NCBI GenBank assembly: GCA_029255685.2 | Contig: CM055320.2 | Coordinates: forward strand, 45,233,910-45,297,909 | Reading direction: 5' to 3' | Length of the DNA: 64,000 nucleotides | From: Silene conica | Lineage: Eukaryota > Streptophyta > Magnoliopsida > Caryophyllales > Caryophyllaceae | Shown here: positions 11,572 through 23,332 of the stretch, piece by piece | Position numbering within the stretch: position 1 is the stretch's first letter | Layout of the letters: each line of letters opens with the position of its first letter | Notes under the pieces: model-generated | Seen by the model: the letters and a program-made list of their open reading frames with translations, nothing else | Databases searched by the model: none | Told to the model about the DNA's origin: nothing | Program-made: the position numbers and the translations under genes

Positions 11572-14500
11572 CTACAACTTAGGAACACATCCAATTCCCA
11601 TGGAATGAATGTGCCCTTCATGCTTATCACGTGGTAATGCTTTTGTGAGAGGATCAGCTATGTTGTCATCTGTAGCTATCTTATCAATGAATATCTCCTT
11701 TTGCTCCACGTAATCTCTGATTAGATGAGCTTTCCGTTGTACATGTCTAGCCTTGCTGCTAGACTTATGCTCCTTAGCTTGGAAGATGGCACCGCTATTG
11801 TCACAATAAACGGTGATTGGGTCATTCGAACTAGGCACTACCGAGAGTCCTTGTAAGAATTGACGCATCCATATTGCTTCCTTAGCTGCTTCCGAGGCGG
11901 CATAGTACTCGGACTCAGTCGTAGAATCTGCTGTAACACTCTGTTTAGAACTTTTCCAGCTGACAGCAGCGCCATTAAGAGTAAAAACGAATCCAGACTG
12001 AGATTTCGAGTCATCTCGATCCGTTAGGAAGCTAGCATCTACGTAACCCGTGGCGCAAAGCGTCGAGTCGCCTCCGTAAGTCAATCCCCAATCTTTAGTC
12101 CTCCGTAGGTACTTAAGAATGTTTTTCACGGCCATCCAGTGTTGTTCACCTGGATGAGCTTGGAATCGACTTGTCATACTCAATGCATATGCAACGTCTG
12201 GACGTGTGCATATCATGGCATACATGATCGATCCTATTGCCGAAGCATAAGGAATCCGACTCATGCGCTCTTTCTCTTCCAATGACTTAGCTTCTTGAGT
12301 CTTGCTCAAGTGAAGCCCAGGAGTCATAGGAAGGAACCCTTTCTTGGAGTTCGTCATACTGAATCTCTCCAGAATCTTCTCTATATAAGACTCCTGACTG
12401 AGAGACAACATCCGTCGTAATCTATCCCTGTAGATACGGATGCCCAAAATTCTTTGTGCCTCTCCCAGATCTTTCATCTGGAAATGGTTTTTCAACCATG
12501 CTTTAACCGAAGATAAGAGAGGTATGTCATTCCCAATCAAGAGTATGTCGTCAACATACAGTACTAGGAATACTATCTTGCTCCCACTCGACTTGATATA
12601 GAGACATGGTTCCTCGACTGATCGAACAAACCCATTCTCTTTTATCACTTGGTCGAAGCGATGATTCCAACTCCGCGATGCTTGCTTAAGTCCATAGATG
12701 GAACGCTTAAGCTTGCAAACTTTCTTAGGATGTGCTGGATCGGTAAAACTCTCGGGTTGTACCATGTACAACTCTTTCTCCAAATAACCGTTTAAGAAGG
12801 CGGTTTTAACGTCCATTTGCCATATTTCATAATCATGAAATGCGGCGATCGCTAAGATAATCCGAATGGAACGCAGCATGACTACGGGTGCAAAGATCTC
12901 ATCGTAGTGCAAGCCTGGCACTTGGGTGAAACCTTTAGCAACTAGTCTAGCCTTGTGGATATCTTGTTGTCCTTCCACGGCATGCTTTATCTTGTAAAGC
13001 CATTTGCATTGAAGGGGACGTACCTTTGCAGGTAGGTCTACAAGATCCCACACGTTGTTCTCATACATGGAGTCCATCTCGGATTGCATGGCTTCTAGCC
13101 ATAGCTTTGAGTCAGAACTAGTCATGGCACCTTTATAGGTTTTGGGTTCATTACCCTCTAGAAGTAAGACGTCATCTGTATCATGTTCCTCGACCATACC
13201 AATGTATCTGTCCGGTGGAATAGAGACTCTTCCCGACCTCCTAGGTTCCTCAGGAATATCTACCGCGGCCTCGGTTGGAGGAACTGTTTCTTCCAATGGT
13301 TGCTCGGTAGTTTGTTCTTGAACCTCCGATAACTCGAAGGTTCTATTACTCGACTTGTTCTCGAGAAATTCTTTCTCTAAGAACGTCGCACTAGCCGCAA
13401 CAAAAACACGTTGTTCGGTAGGCGAGTAGAAGTAATGACCAAAAGTTCCCTTTGGATAGCCTATAAAGTATGTCTTGACCGATCGCGGGCCGAGCTTATC
13501 CTCGTGTCTCCACTTGACATAAGCCTCGCAGCCCCAAACCCGAATAAAGGACAAGTTAGGGACCGTTCCCTTCCATAATTCGTATGGAGTCTTGTCAACA
13601 GCTTTAGACGGACTTCGGTTAAGTATTAGAGCGGCTGACAAAAGAGCATAGCCCCACAATGAATCAGGCACAACGGTGTGACTCATCATGGATCGAACCA
13701 TATCAAGTAAAGTTCGATTTCTCCGTTCAGACACACCATTTAATTGTGGTGTTCCAGGTGGAGTCAACTGTAGCACGATGCCACAGTCTTTGAGGTGTTG
13801 ATCAAACTCGTGTGAAAGATACTCACCACCACGATCAGAACGTAGTGCTTTAATCTTTCTTCCCAGCTGGTTTTGTACCCGATTCTGGTATTCTTTGAAC
13901 TTGTCAAAGGATTCACTTTTATGCTTCATTAAATAGACATAGCCATATCTACTTAAATCGTCCGTGAAAGTGATGAAATACCTATAGCCTTCTCGTGCGT
14001 TGATCGACATAGGGCCACATACGTCCGTATGTATGAGTCCTAATAGGTCGGTAGCGCGCATTCCAACACCTTTGAAGGAAATACGAGTCATTTTGCCGAT
14101 GAGACATGATTCACACGTGCCATATGATTCGAAATCAAAGGGCGATATAGCTCCATTCTGTATGAGCTGTTTTACGCGTTTCTCATTTATGTGTCCCATA
14201 CGACAATGCCATAGGTAAGTTTGATCTTTGTCACCTACCTTTAATCTTTTATTATTCACATGTAATATCTCGGTAGTTTGATCTAAAACATAAATTCCAT
14301 TCATGGAAACTGCCTTGCCATAAATCATATTGTGTAAGGAGAAAATACAGCTATTATTCTCTATTACAAATGAAAAGCCGAGTTTGTCAAGTGCAGAAAC
14401 TGAAATAATGTTTTTGGACAAACTAGGAACATAATAACAGTTATATAAAAATAACTCGAATCCACTTGGAAGCTGGATCACGTATGTTCCCTTCGAGACT

Positions 14501-15595
14501 GCAGCAACGCGTGCTCCATTCCCGACTCGCATGTCCACCTCACCCTTGATTAGGGGTTCTTGGTTTCGGAGGCCCTGCACATGATTACATAGATGAGAAC
14601 CACAACCAGTATCAAGTACCCATGTTCCGCAACTTGCGTGGTTAATCTCAATCATGTGAATAAAAGAAGAAGAAGACATACCAACAGGAGTAACACGGCC
14701 TGCCTTAATGTCCTCGCGATACACGGGGCATGAGCGCCTCCAATGCCCAGTCTTGTGGCAATGGTGACATTCCATGCTTGTATCCTTGCTCTTTGTCTTG
14801 CCCTGTGAGTTGCTCGACTCACCTGGCCCACTCTTAGCAAATCCTGGTTTCTTGAACCTGGGCTTACCTACTGCTAGGTCTCCCTGAGCTTTAGCCTTCC
14901 CTTTACCCTTTCCCTTACTGGCGATCATGAGAACATCCTGCTTCATGCTCCCACTTAACTTTAGATCCTTCTCAGTCTGTACGAGAAGGCAGTGGAGCTC
15001 ATGAGGAGTCTTCTTCATGTCGTTCATGTAATAGTTGGCCCTAAAGAGGGCGAACCCATCATGAAGCGAATGAAGCATACGATCAACGATTATGTTCTCA
15101 CTGATCTTGCAGTTTAGGGTTTCCAGTTTCTCGATATTCTCAATCATGTCGAGAATATGTGGGCTAACAGCTTGGCCCTTCTGGAGTTTCGCCTCAAAGA
15201 AGCGACAGGTATGCTCATAAGAAACGATTCTCGGAGCCTTGGAGAATTCGTTAGAGAGCGTGGTGAAAATCTTGTTTGCACCATGGGATATGAAGCGTCT
15301 TTGCAAATTTGATTCCATTGCATAGATGAGTACGTTCTTTATCGCACCCGCTTCCATAACGAAATCGCTATGAGCGCGAATTTCGTTGGCTCTAGCTCCA
15401 GTTGCTGGGTGTGCCGGAATGGGCTCAGTTAAGCTTTCCGTCAGCAATGGCAGCATTTCGTAGTGCTGCCTCCCAGTCAGAGAAGTTTGACCCATCATTC
15501 CTCAGTCTAGTTGACTGATTCATGGAGTCCATGAAGGCCTTTAGCCAGGATTCACGTGCTAGCTTGGCACTTGGCATTGGGTCTTCACCAGCCAT
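11572..15595 (-). pseudogene. Copia Gag-Pol polyprotein of H, nearly intact
   Basis: From 15498 a single open frame of 1308 residues carries all copia domains in order: Gag (1-240); CCHC knuckle C244-C247-H252-C257; aspartic protease D296-T-G; integrase zinc finger H431, H436, C462, C465; integrase catalytic D492, D555, E591 (35-residue D-E spacing); reverse transcriptase with YVDD at 981-984; RNase H with D1154, E1197, D1233. The true start is the ATG at 15593-15595 (MAGEDPMPSAKLARESW). That frame reaches SDWEAALRNAAIADGKLN and stops at about 15430, where the long frame takes over with LTEPIPAHP. Comparison with the Gag of I (DDKTRYLTIAAPP) indicates a short out-of-frame deletion here. This one lesion is the only visible defect. 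The polyprotein would make particles, cDNA and integrate; activity would need a frameshift or supply in trans. Confidence 0.95.
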
Positions 15596-17339
15596 TTTAG
15601 TTATACAGCAGTTTTAATGAACGTGTTCTACACTGAAAAGAAGATAAAACAAAACCATATAAGCAACTTATTCTTGTGATTTAAGTCTATATTAAATTTA
15701 ATTTAAACTCGTAGACTCATGCATTTATATAATTGATCTCCCTCAAGAATTATATAAACGATCCCAAGACTCAATTTCCGTATATTGATAAGCCCACAGT
15801 TTGGCTAATTCCAATCGTTGGAACTCTTGGTTGATAGATTTCCGTATATCTATCTATTAGTCCATCTCAGTCACTAGATATTATCGAGTGACCATGATGT
15901 TGAGGAAAAATAAATCATCTGTTCCCACTTACCCGACGTAGAAGGGGTCATATTATGCCTACCGACGAAGAAGGGATTCATGGGAGGCTGATTTATAAAG
16001 ACTAATCTCAATTTTTGGTTATACGAGGAAGACCCCATCAACTTTTATTTATCCATATTAAGTGAACTAATATCTAGCATATGCGTGAATGAATTAAATA
16101 AAGTGATGGCTTTGCAAATGACATGTGACATCTGTATTGTCACAGAAAACTAACGCGTAACCTCTACATGAGTCAGTTTTCAGGCATGATATAGGTGGTT
16201 TGGTTTTTAGGCGGAATATGATGCAAGCTATTATCGATGAAAGCATAAAGATAAATGCAATAAACGTAAATAAAAGTACTAGTGTGGCCGATCCTACCAA
16301 AACAAACATAAAACAACTTGGAATCCACCGTTGGACCCTATAAGCTTGTCTTGATGTTCCATCTTGGTCCTTGCAGCGGGAGTGAGCATCCGGTCTCCGT
16401 CTTGTCTTTGGTCTTCACAAAATTACTAATTTAAATTACAAAAGTAATCCTAGATACATTCTAATTTAAATACAAAAGTAATTACATGGCAAAAACCCAA
16501 AACGGAGATTCAAGATCTCAAAATTACAAGCAAGATCGTGTCCCATCATTACGGTGACACAATCTTCTAAGGCCACACTAAGTTACAACCGTTTGCAAAA
16601 ATTAAATACGTTATTGAAAGCATTCAAGGCATTCACAAGACGATAAATAAAATGCATCAACTAAATAAAATTTATACATGACATAATACTGTTATTATGA
16701 TTAATAAATTTATACCAAACCACCTTATAAGATTAAAATTATGTGACTATACCGCTTTAATCACCAATTTTAATAAACATATAATCCATTATTTTAAACT
16801 GTTTTAAAACAATATGTATCAAACGAGGGTGAACCGTTTCACTAAATAATATACTATTTCCGTATACAGTATATTATTTTAAGCCATGTGAAAATAAGAA
16901 AACAAGTTATTTTCGAAAACAAACTGCCCGAAACGAGAGCACTCGATCGAGTAACAGGGGCACTCGATCGAGTGTCAGTGTCACTCGATCGAGTGCAGCA
17001 GGGCTCGATCGAGTGGCTCGTAAAAACTGCAAATCGCTGCACTTTTAAATCAAACCGAGTTTTTATCTTGATATAAAACTTGTAAATCAAAAATAAAAAC
17101 AGCAAAAGATCCACATATTGCTAAAAATATCGATTAATTAACAATATGCGAATTAGAATCGAAAACAAGATCGATTGCAACCCTAAAATCACACGCACGA
17201 GGCCTGGTACAAGGGCACTCGATCGAGTGCAACAGAGACTCGATCGAGTGCCAAGGCAGAATGCACGGTTTTTCCAAAATTTTAAATCTTATGAAAGACA
17301 CAATTGTAAAATTTCATGGCCTAAGGCTCTGATACCACT
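15596..17339 (-). other. 5' leader of H with tRNA-Met primer site and palindromes
   Basis: Long leader between 5' LTR and gag (about 1.7 kb). The primer binding site TGGTATCAGAGC (minus) is at 17326-17337, two bases from the LTR. Within about 90-400 nt downstream of it are six CTCGATCGAG palindromes (16942-17250). The rest is AT-rich with no supported frame. Confidence 0.85.
16942..17250. repeat. Six CTCGATCGAG palindromes in the H leader
   Basis: Four copies lie at about 16942-17013 with spacers of roughly 10-20 bp, and two more at 17218-17227 and 17239-17248. Most are extended to ACTCGATCGAGT. Spacer sequences differ from one another. Confidence 0.9.
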
Positions 17340-18338
17340 TGTGGGGAATAAAACGTGTATTCGCCCTTTAATTGCAGGATTATAATGAAAATTACAGTCG
17401 TGAATATCGTCATAAGATTAAAAAGCATAAGAAAAGAAGTACAACCTTTAGTCCTCGCGAAAAAGGCCTAAGAACAGGAATTAACACAAATTCCCTCCTA
17501 TAACTTGCACCCAAGACTTAGAATGAGACGTGGCCGCGTGTGCTAGAAATCCTCTCCAACTGCCTTGCAATATTGGGAGAGCTATTTAGGTTTTAGATGT
17601 GAGATCTGAGGTTTTGGGAGAAGAAAGCTCTCAAAACCCTAATTTTACCTTGAGATTATATTAATCAGTGCAACAAGAGTAACTGACATAAGGAGAGTCC
17701 TCCTCCTTATGTAGTTGTTTTGGCCGAAAATTCTAATAGGGTAGGAGTGGGCTTTCCACTCTTACCTTATTCTAATTCGTGATTCGACCCATTTAGCTTT
17801 AAGTTGTTCGCGGTATTTTTAATTATAAATCGTAACATGTTATCAGATATTAATACAGTCGATATATTAATAATGGTCTGACAAAATACGATATTGTATA
17901 ATTACCCAAATTAATATAACTGTTTATATTAATACGCGAATACAATATTTAATTAAATATAACCATTTATATTTAATTTACGAATTAATCATGTAATCCG
18001 TATTAGCTAAAATTATTTAATCCGTATTAAATAATAATCTCAACATCTTATTGACTAATTTAATAGTCAATACCTCTGACTAACTGTTTAGTCATATCCG
18101 GCAAAATGTGACTGTATTTTCATACCTTCACATCTCTCAAACGTGTCCTATAGGTGTGACGTATAGGGACCAGTTGACCACCGCCATCCGTATGACAATA
18201 ACGTCAAACTTATCTAGCAAGCCAACCGTTATTGATAAACGTGGATCAACTGGTAATAATACAGAAGTATGCCCTTGTGATCCTTAAAGAGATTTAATAA
18301 GTCATTGTACTTAATTGTCAAGGACACCAGCCCCAACA
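17340..18338 (-). mobile_element. 5' LTR of copia element H
   Basis: 999 bp, TGTGGGG...CCCCAACA on the plus strand; followed by the target duplication TGTGT (18339-18343), matching 9556-9560. High identity to the 3' LTR points to a recent insertion. Confidence 0.95.
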
Positions 18339-18343
18339 TGTGT

Positions 18344-19026
18344 TTTATGGGGCAATTAACACCCATAATCATACCTTAACCAACCCATTAAAAACCGGTA
18401 CCATACCTTAATATGGACTCATTTTATAATTGTCATTTTGTCAATTGTACATGTGTGACATCTAAAGTGTCAAACTAAAATAAGTAAGAATTGATGTTAA
18501 TTTAAAATGCATATTTAACAAATAAATATCATTTGTAAATTAAATAAATCATATTTAATAATTTTGACAAGTAATTCGAAATTACCATAATATAAAATGG
18601 TTATTATCATTAATCGTCAATACGATTTACAACCCTTGTAATAATATACAACCCAATTCATTCTAATTACGATATTATAAAATATCGTTCAATGTTTAAT
18701 AATTGACACGTTTCAATTACAAACATAAATCTTACAATAAGATTTAACCTCTGATTTCTCGATATACGAGTTTAAGGAATATGATCAACTCGTATCAATA
18801 TACATTTGATCATTTTATCAATTAAGGGAATTGTCCTATAGGTGTGATCTAAAGGGATCAACTGACCACCACCGTCATACGACAGTAATGTCAAACTCTA
18901 GCTAGCCAATCATTATCGATTAATGTTGGTCAGTTGACTAATATAATTTCGTATCATCCCTTGCGCATTCTCGTCATGAGATTTAATTATGTGATCGTAC
19001 TATTGTTGAGAACACATTTCCCAACA
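18344..19026 (-). mobile_element. Copia solo LTR G, second part
   Basis: Continues the LTR begun at 9003 and ends GAACACATTTCCCAACA, the same terminus (complement of TGTTGGGAAATGTG) as K and I. The CATAG duplication follows. It contains the conserved copia LTR block (about 18834-18900). Confidence 0.85.
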
Positions 19027-20301
19027 CATAGGAGCAAAGGAAGTCTATCAAGCAAAGGAAGAGCTTCAATTTGCTAGTGCCTACTTTGAGGAGCAATATC
19101 TCGCGTTCTACAACAGATAATCAGGTGACTCCTATTGGAGATGAAAGCTTATCGTCTTAGCTTTCCAACGCCACCAAGAACGCTTTATTTGAGCAAGTAA
19201 CAAAGAAATTGCAGCCATTTGAAGTTCAGTGCGCAGTGCAGGAAATATGCGCTGAGAAGTGCTCGATCGAGAACTTTAGTTGTTCGATCGAGGGCTTTTC
19301 TTCTCGATCGAGAGCTTTTGGTTCTTATTCTTCTCGATCGAGAGCGTTTCTTCTCGATCGAGAGGTTTTGTTCCTTAATCTTCTCGATCGAGAACTTTTT
19401 GTTCCGATCCAGAAGTTGCCTAACTGTTGAGTTGCCTTATGTCGTTATCGTCAGTTCAGTAATTGTTTTATAAATTAGAACAATTCGTGAACAGAAAAAT
19501 ATCATCCTTCATCATTCATAAATTCACACAACACTGCTACTTCTCATTCTATATTTTTAGAATAGATTTTACAACTTTCTTATATTACTCGAATCGGATT
19601 TTTTTTCTTCCTTTCGTCGCTCTTGCTATATATTTCGGTATTTTTGTCCCCTTAATCTTATTTCTATTCTTTCTCACTTTCTGCAATGTCGTTAATTATT
19701 CATCCTGTTTTTATTATCGTTCTCTTATCAATCATGCATAGCTAATTTCTATCGCTAGGATTTAGGGTAGCCATGGCGTAGGATGAATTATTAGTTTAAG
19801 TTACCCGTAATTTGGTTTGTATGTATCCGTAGCATATAATAGCTGTTAATTCTTTGAGTCGAGGTATCCAATTGATTGTGTAGAAACCCTTTTGACCTAG
19901 ATCGGAAGATTGGGATAGGGGTATTAGTTCTATGACGATTATTAGGACCATACTAATTAGGGCGGAAGCTAAGTTAGTATAGTCTTAGGGCGAATAGCGG
20001 ACCGGAAGGACCTTTTCTTTACCCACAGACCGAATTTAGGGTGCCTTGTGACTGTAATTTCAGACTTTAGTAGCCATGGTGAACCGACAATCGTAGTGCT
20101 TCTTTACCTGTTTTCTCTTTCCCTTTTCCTATTAGTTTTTAGAATTCAAAATCAAACAACCCCCTGAACCGGTTACTTCAGACGAACTTATTAGACTATA
20201 GAATGCTCATCTCTTTGTGGATACGATACCCGACTACCTCTACTACATTTAGTTGAGACCAGTTAGGTTTTATTTTTGATAGGGTTGCGACAGCCGTGTC
20301 A
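19027..20301 (+). mobile_element. 3' LTR of Athila-like element F, second part
   Basis: Resumes with the CATAG duplication and ends CGACAGCCGTGTCA, comparable to CGACGGGCATCA of E. Collinear landmarks with E's LTR include the GCTAGGATTTAGGGTAGCCATG area, a run of 'accgaa' boxes, and ATGCTCATCTCTTTGTGG near the end. It carries the CTCGATCGAG array at 19262-19402. Joined to 8773-8997 the LTR is about 1.5 kb. Confidence 0.75.
19262..19402. repeat. Array of (C)TCGATCGAG palindromes in the F LTR
   Basis: About six copies, most preceded by TTCT and followed by AGC/AAC/GGC TTT, separated by 10-26 bp of T-rich, non-identical spacer. The core equals that of the H leader although F is Athila-like and H is copia. 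Confidence 0.9.
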
Positions 20302-20771
20302 AGAGGTTAGCCCTCATGTGCTCAGTTAGTGGAGCATGTTGAGACTCTTAGATTGCACTAAGTTGACATCGCGGAAGAACTCGTTCTTGACCGATTTCTT
20401 CATTCCTTGTTGCAAGTAAATGCAAGGGTAAATTTCAACATGCAAAACTTGGACACATCTCTTGATAAATTGCACAACATGTTTGTGAAAACCAGAAAGG
20501 ACATAGGGCTAAAAGTTAGCACCATGAGAAATGTCTTAAATGTCAACACTATGAGAAAGAGGACCCTTTAGAAGGGTCAAAAGGGCTTGAAGAAGCTTGC
20601 TCCCGTTAAGAGCAAGAAGATGGTTTTTGAGACTAGCACCTCAAAGACCAAAGAGGCAACCTCTATTGAGGACTGGTGCCATTATAGTAATGGCTTTAGG
20701 CATTGTAAAGGAAATTGTTTCAAGTACCTTACGGACATAAAATCTGGAAAGATACTTCCAGTAGGTATTTG
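20302..20771 (+). pseudogene. Decayed copia gag fragment (element L)
   Basis: Directly after the F LTR, the frame EVSPHVLS..WSMLRLL corresponds to the Gag stretch VSPHVLKMVE..ETLKL of element I. It continues through LDRFLHSLLQVNARVNFNMQ, a basic linker, and a degenerate zinc knuckle (WCHYSNGFRHCKGNCFKYL; the second Cys is Ser) to GKILPVGI, followed by a stop. Several in-frame stops precede it. F apparently inserted into this gag; its upstream half is not found to the left. Confidence 0.8.
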
Positions 20772-21175
20772 ACTACCCCATCTTTCATGTTTCAAAATCA
20801 CATTTGGTATAATGATACAATTTGTGATGGATGCTCCTAATTAGGGTAAATAGGGCATCATAGCAAGAATCGAAGCAAAGAGAAACAAGCTTAGACAATC
20901 CATGGGATGCTAGAAATAGCTACCCTAAAGGGATTATCTATGAGAGCTTGATCTCGTTTTATTTTGCTTTTATTTTAAATCGTGTGTTAATTTTAGAACT
21001 ATAATAATTCCTTGTAAGACTTGGAATTTATTTTCTTAACACAAAGGTAGTTTTTTGGATTTTGTGACTTGGTTTTCAACCCAAGTTCACTCTTTTATGG
21101 TATTTTGTTCTAAATTGATCTTCACACACCCTTGCATTATAGAAATTTGAAATCATTTGAATTGATTATATGATA
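20772..21175. other. Unassigned AT-rich sequence after the L gag
   Basis: No credible reading frame or repeat. Probably the degraded remainder of copia element L, but I see no protease or integrase motif. Confidence 0.4.
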
Positions 21176-21266
21176 CTTCCTCCATTTTTATATAATGTAC
21201 CCATTTTATTAAAATACTACACTCATATATTCAACAAATGGGAACATTATATAAAAACGGAGGAAG
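21176..21266. mobile_element. Stowaway-like MITE (91 bp)
   Basis: Terminal inverted repeats of about 31 bp begin CTTCCTCC and extend through ATTTTTATATAATGT with about two mismatches between the arms. The element is flanked by the TA dinucleotide (21174-21175 and 21267-21268). CTCCCTCC-like ends plus a TA target site are the hallmark of plant Stowaway (Tc1/mariner) MITEs. It has no coding capacity. Confidence 0.9.
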
Positions 21267-22095
21267 TATATCAATATAAGATCATTGAAAATCCATTGAA
21301 GCTAGGAGTTTTGTTTCATTATATCAATCATAAATTTTCAGTCAAGAACTCATAATCAGGGGACGTAAAACACAACATTTATAGATGAGATCTATTATAA
21401 ACCCATCAAGTTTAAAGTTTCAAATTTTTCACATATTGTCCTCAATAAATATATTATCCTCATTCTCAAATAATCACTTGTGGCTAGTGGCTATCTTTGC
21501 AAATAACTAGAATGTTTATTTGAAAAAGAGAGTGGGAGAATTTTAAAGCCACAAGTCTGATGATAAAAGTTTATCGAATAGTTTAACATATAGATAAGAT
21601 CTCTGTGAATGATTATTGTTTTCCAAATAGATGGGATCTATATTCAGAAAGAAGGAACAACTTTTACGTGTGGTTCTCGAGGAATCCGACGCGCATGAGT
21701 GACTATAAGAAGAAGTTCTTATAAGAAACTACGTGAAGAGACAAGAAGAATGTTCTCGAGGAGTGCGTCACGCAAGAGTGATTATAAGAAGAAGTTCTTA
21801 TAAGAAATTACATGAGGAGAAGAGAATAAATTTTTTAAAAGAAATTCTTTGCATGGCACAAGAAGATGTTCTTGGAATTAGATATGATCTAAGTATGCCT
21901 ATCGCAATCCAAAGCCTAAGGAAACGAGTTTAAAATATATACAAGTAAATTTGATTTATTTGGCAAAGTACAGAAAAGAAATTAGCATTGTTAAGTGTGT
22001 GACTATGCTAGAACCATTTCCGTACATCATTCTAAGGGAGAATGAATGAAGCTAGTTTTAAAAATCTCCTCTCAAATGGGTATTTGGAAGGGATG
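21267..22095. other. AT-rich flank with a 79-bp tandem duplication
   Basis: A unit beginning TTCTCGAGGA at 21674 is repeated at 21753 (period 79) to about 21830. Each unit contains an imperfect stem ATAAGAAGAAGTTCTTAT. No recognised coding region. The sequence ends at the CACTA A terminus (22096). Confidence 0.6.
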
Positions 22096-22370
22096 CACTA
22101 CTACAAATATAGGCTTAGGAGACGGGGCTTAAGGAACGAAATTTTGCGGAACCGTCTTAATGTGTCACCAAAGTTGCGCGTGTGTTTTTAATATAGAAAT
22201 AGAAGACGGTTCATTTAATACCCGTCTTAATTTGTTCAAAAAAAAGAGAACGGTTTAGAGGCTTAACCGTCCTCTTTGTTAATTAAACCAAGACGGTTTG
22301 TTGTTCAACCGTCCTCTTTGTTATTCATAATGATTAAACAAAGACGGTTGTATGTTCAACCGTCCTCTTT
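22096..22370 (+). mobile_element. Left end of CACTA element A
   Basis: Starts CACTACTACAAATATAGGC, a plant CACTA terminal inverted repeat. The subterminal region has alternating AGACGGTTT and AACCGTCCTCTTTG boxes in both orientations, a period-54 set resumed at 36974. CACTA B is inserted at 22370. The right terminus of A was not seen and is probably outside the window. Confidence 0.8.
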
Positions 22371-22960
22371 CACTAGTAGAAAAAGTCTCATTGACATCGC
22401 TTATTTTCCCTCATTTACATCGCTTTTTGGCGATGTATCTGGGGGCGACATTTAGAGTATTTTTCCCTTTACATCGTTTCGGAAACCGATGTAAATAGTA
22501 TACCATTAACATCGGTAATAAGTGAAAAGCGATGATAATAGTATACCATTAGCATCGGTTATAAGTGCAAAGCGATGTCAATAGCATACCATTAGCATCG
22601 GTTATAACTGAAAAGCGATGTTAATCGAATATCATTAACATCGATTATAAGTGAAAAGTGATATTAATAGTATACCATTAGCATCGGTTATAAGTGAAAA
22701 GCGATGTTAATAGTGTGTTATTCACATCGTTTTTGGTCTGAAATTGATGTAAATAGCATACTATTAACATCGATTATAAGTGTAAACCGATGTTAATAGC
22801 GTCTGAATTACATCGTTTTTGGTTGCTAACCGATGTTAATGTGTCGATTACATCGTTTTTGGTCTGAAACCGATGTTAATATTATCTTTATTTATTAAAA
22901 TAACATCGGTTTATATTCAAAACTGATGTAAAGTAAATGATAGTAACATCGGTTTATATT
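22371..22960. repeat. Left subterminal repeats of CACTA B
   Basis: More than a dozen ACATCGGTT/AACCGATGT-type boxes at about 45-60 bp spacing, alternating in orientation. Such boxes are the binding sites of the accessory DNA-binding protein in En/Spm-type elements (family knowledge); this sequence has the expected layout. Confidence 0.85.
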
Positions 22961-23248
22961 CATTCTAGCAACTCAAATTTTATAATTTATCGGAACCTAT
23001 TTGTGATGATTCATACACTACTAGAAGACCTACAAAATGAATCAATATACAAATAATAATCGTGCTTCTCATGCCTTCCAAGAATTCAAACTCAAATATA
23101 TATTATACCAAAAGTATCATAGCGTATTACAATTTCGTCCATTCAAAGTAGTTAAAAACGTATACTACAATATTTGACTAGGCGTCCATGCATAAAAGTA
23201 ATCTAAAACACTATATAATAATTTCTAGAAATCTAAACCATACATAAA
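22961..23248. other. AT-rich sequence in B, likely 3' UTR of the minus-strand gene
   Basis: No repeats or coding signal are seen. It lies between the subterminal repeats and the stop codon of the minus-strand terminal exon. Confidence 0.35.
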
Positions 23249-23332
23249 CTAGACGTTTTTTCCACAATAAAGCGACCAAAGCTCTCGAACCTCGTTCATT
23301 TGAACAATTGTCATTTGCGAACCTGAACTACA
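23249..23332 (-). CDS. Terminal exon of a minus-strand gene in CACTA B
   Basis: On the minus strand an acceptor (TTTTATGTAG) precedes 27 codons and TAG. Residues 1-7 are CSSGSQM, and the rest includes TIVQMNEVRELW and ends GKNV. CACTA D has at the equivalent place (63664-63747) an exon of exactly the same length and phase. In the two peptides S5, M7, I9, E14 (within an E-hydrophobic-basic-E run), W, C and the penultimate N coincide. Positional and length conservation suggests a gene belonging to this CACTA group. The product is not recognised, and the exon is too short to assign a family. Confidence 0.55.
   Translation of the reverse strand, partial: CSSGSQMTIVQMNEVRELWSLYCGKNV

Noticed and set aside
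17326..17337. A tRNA gene at the primer binding sites
   Set aside because: Only the 12-nt complement of the tRNA 3' end is present, as expected for copia primer sites.
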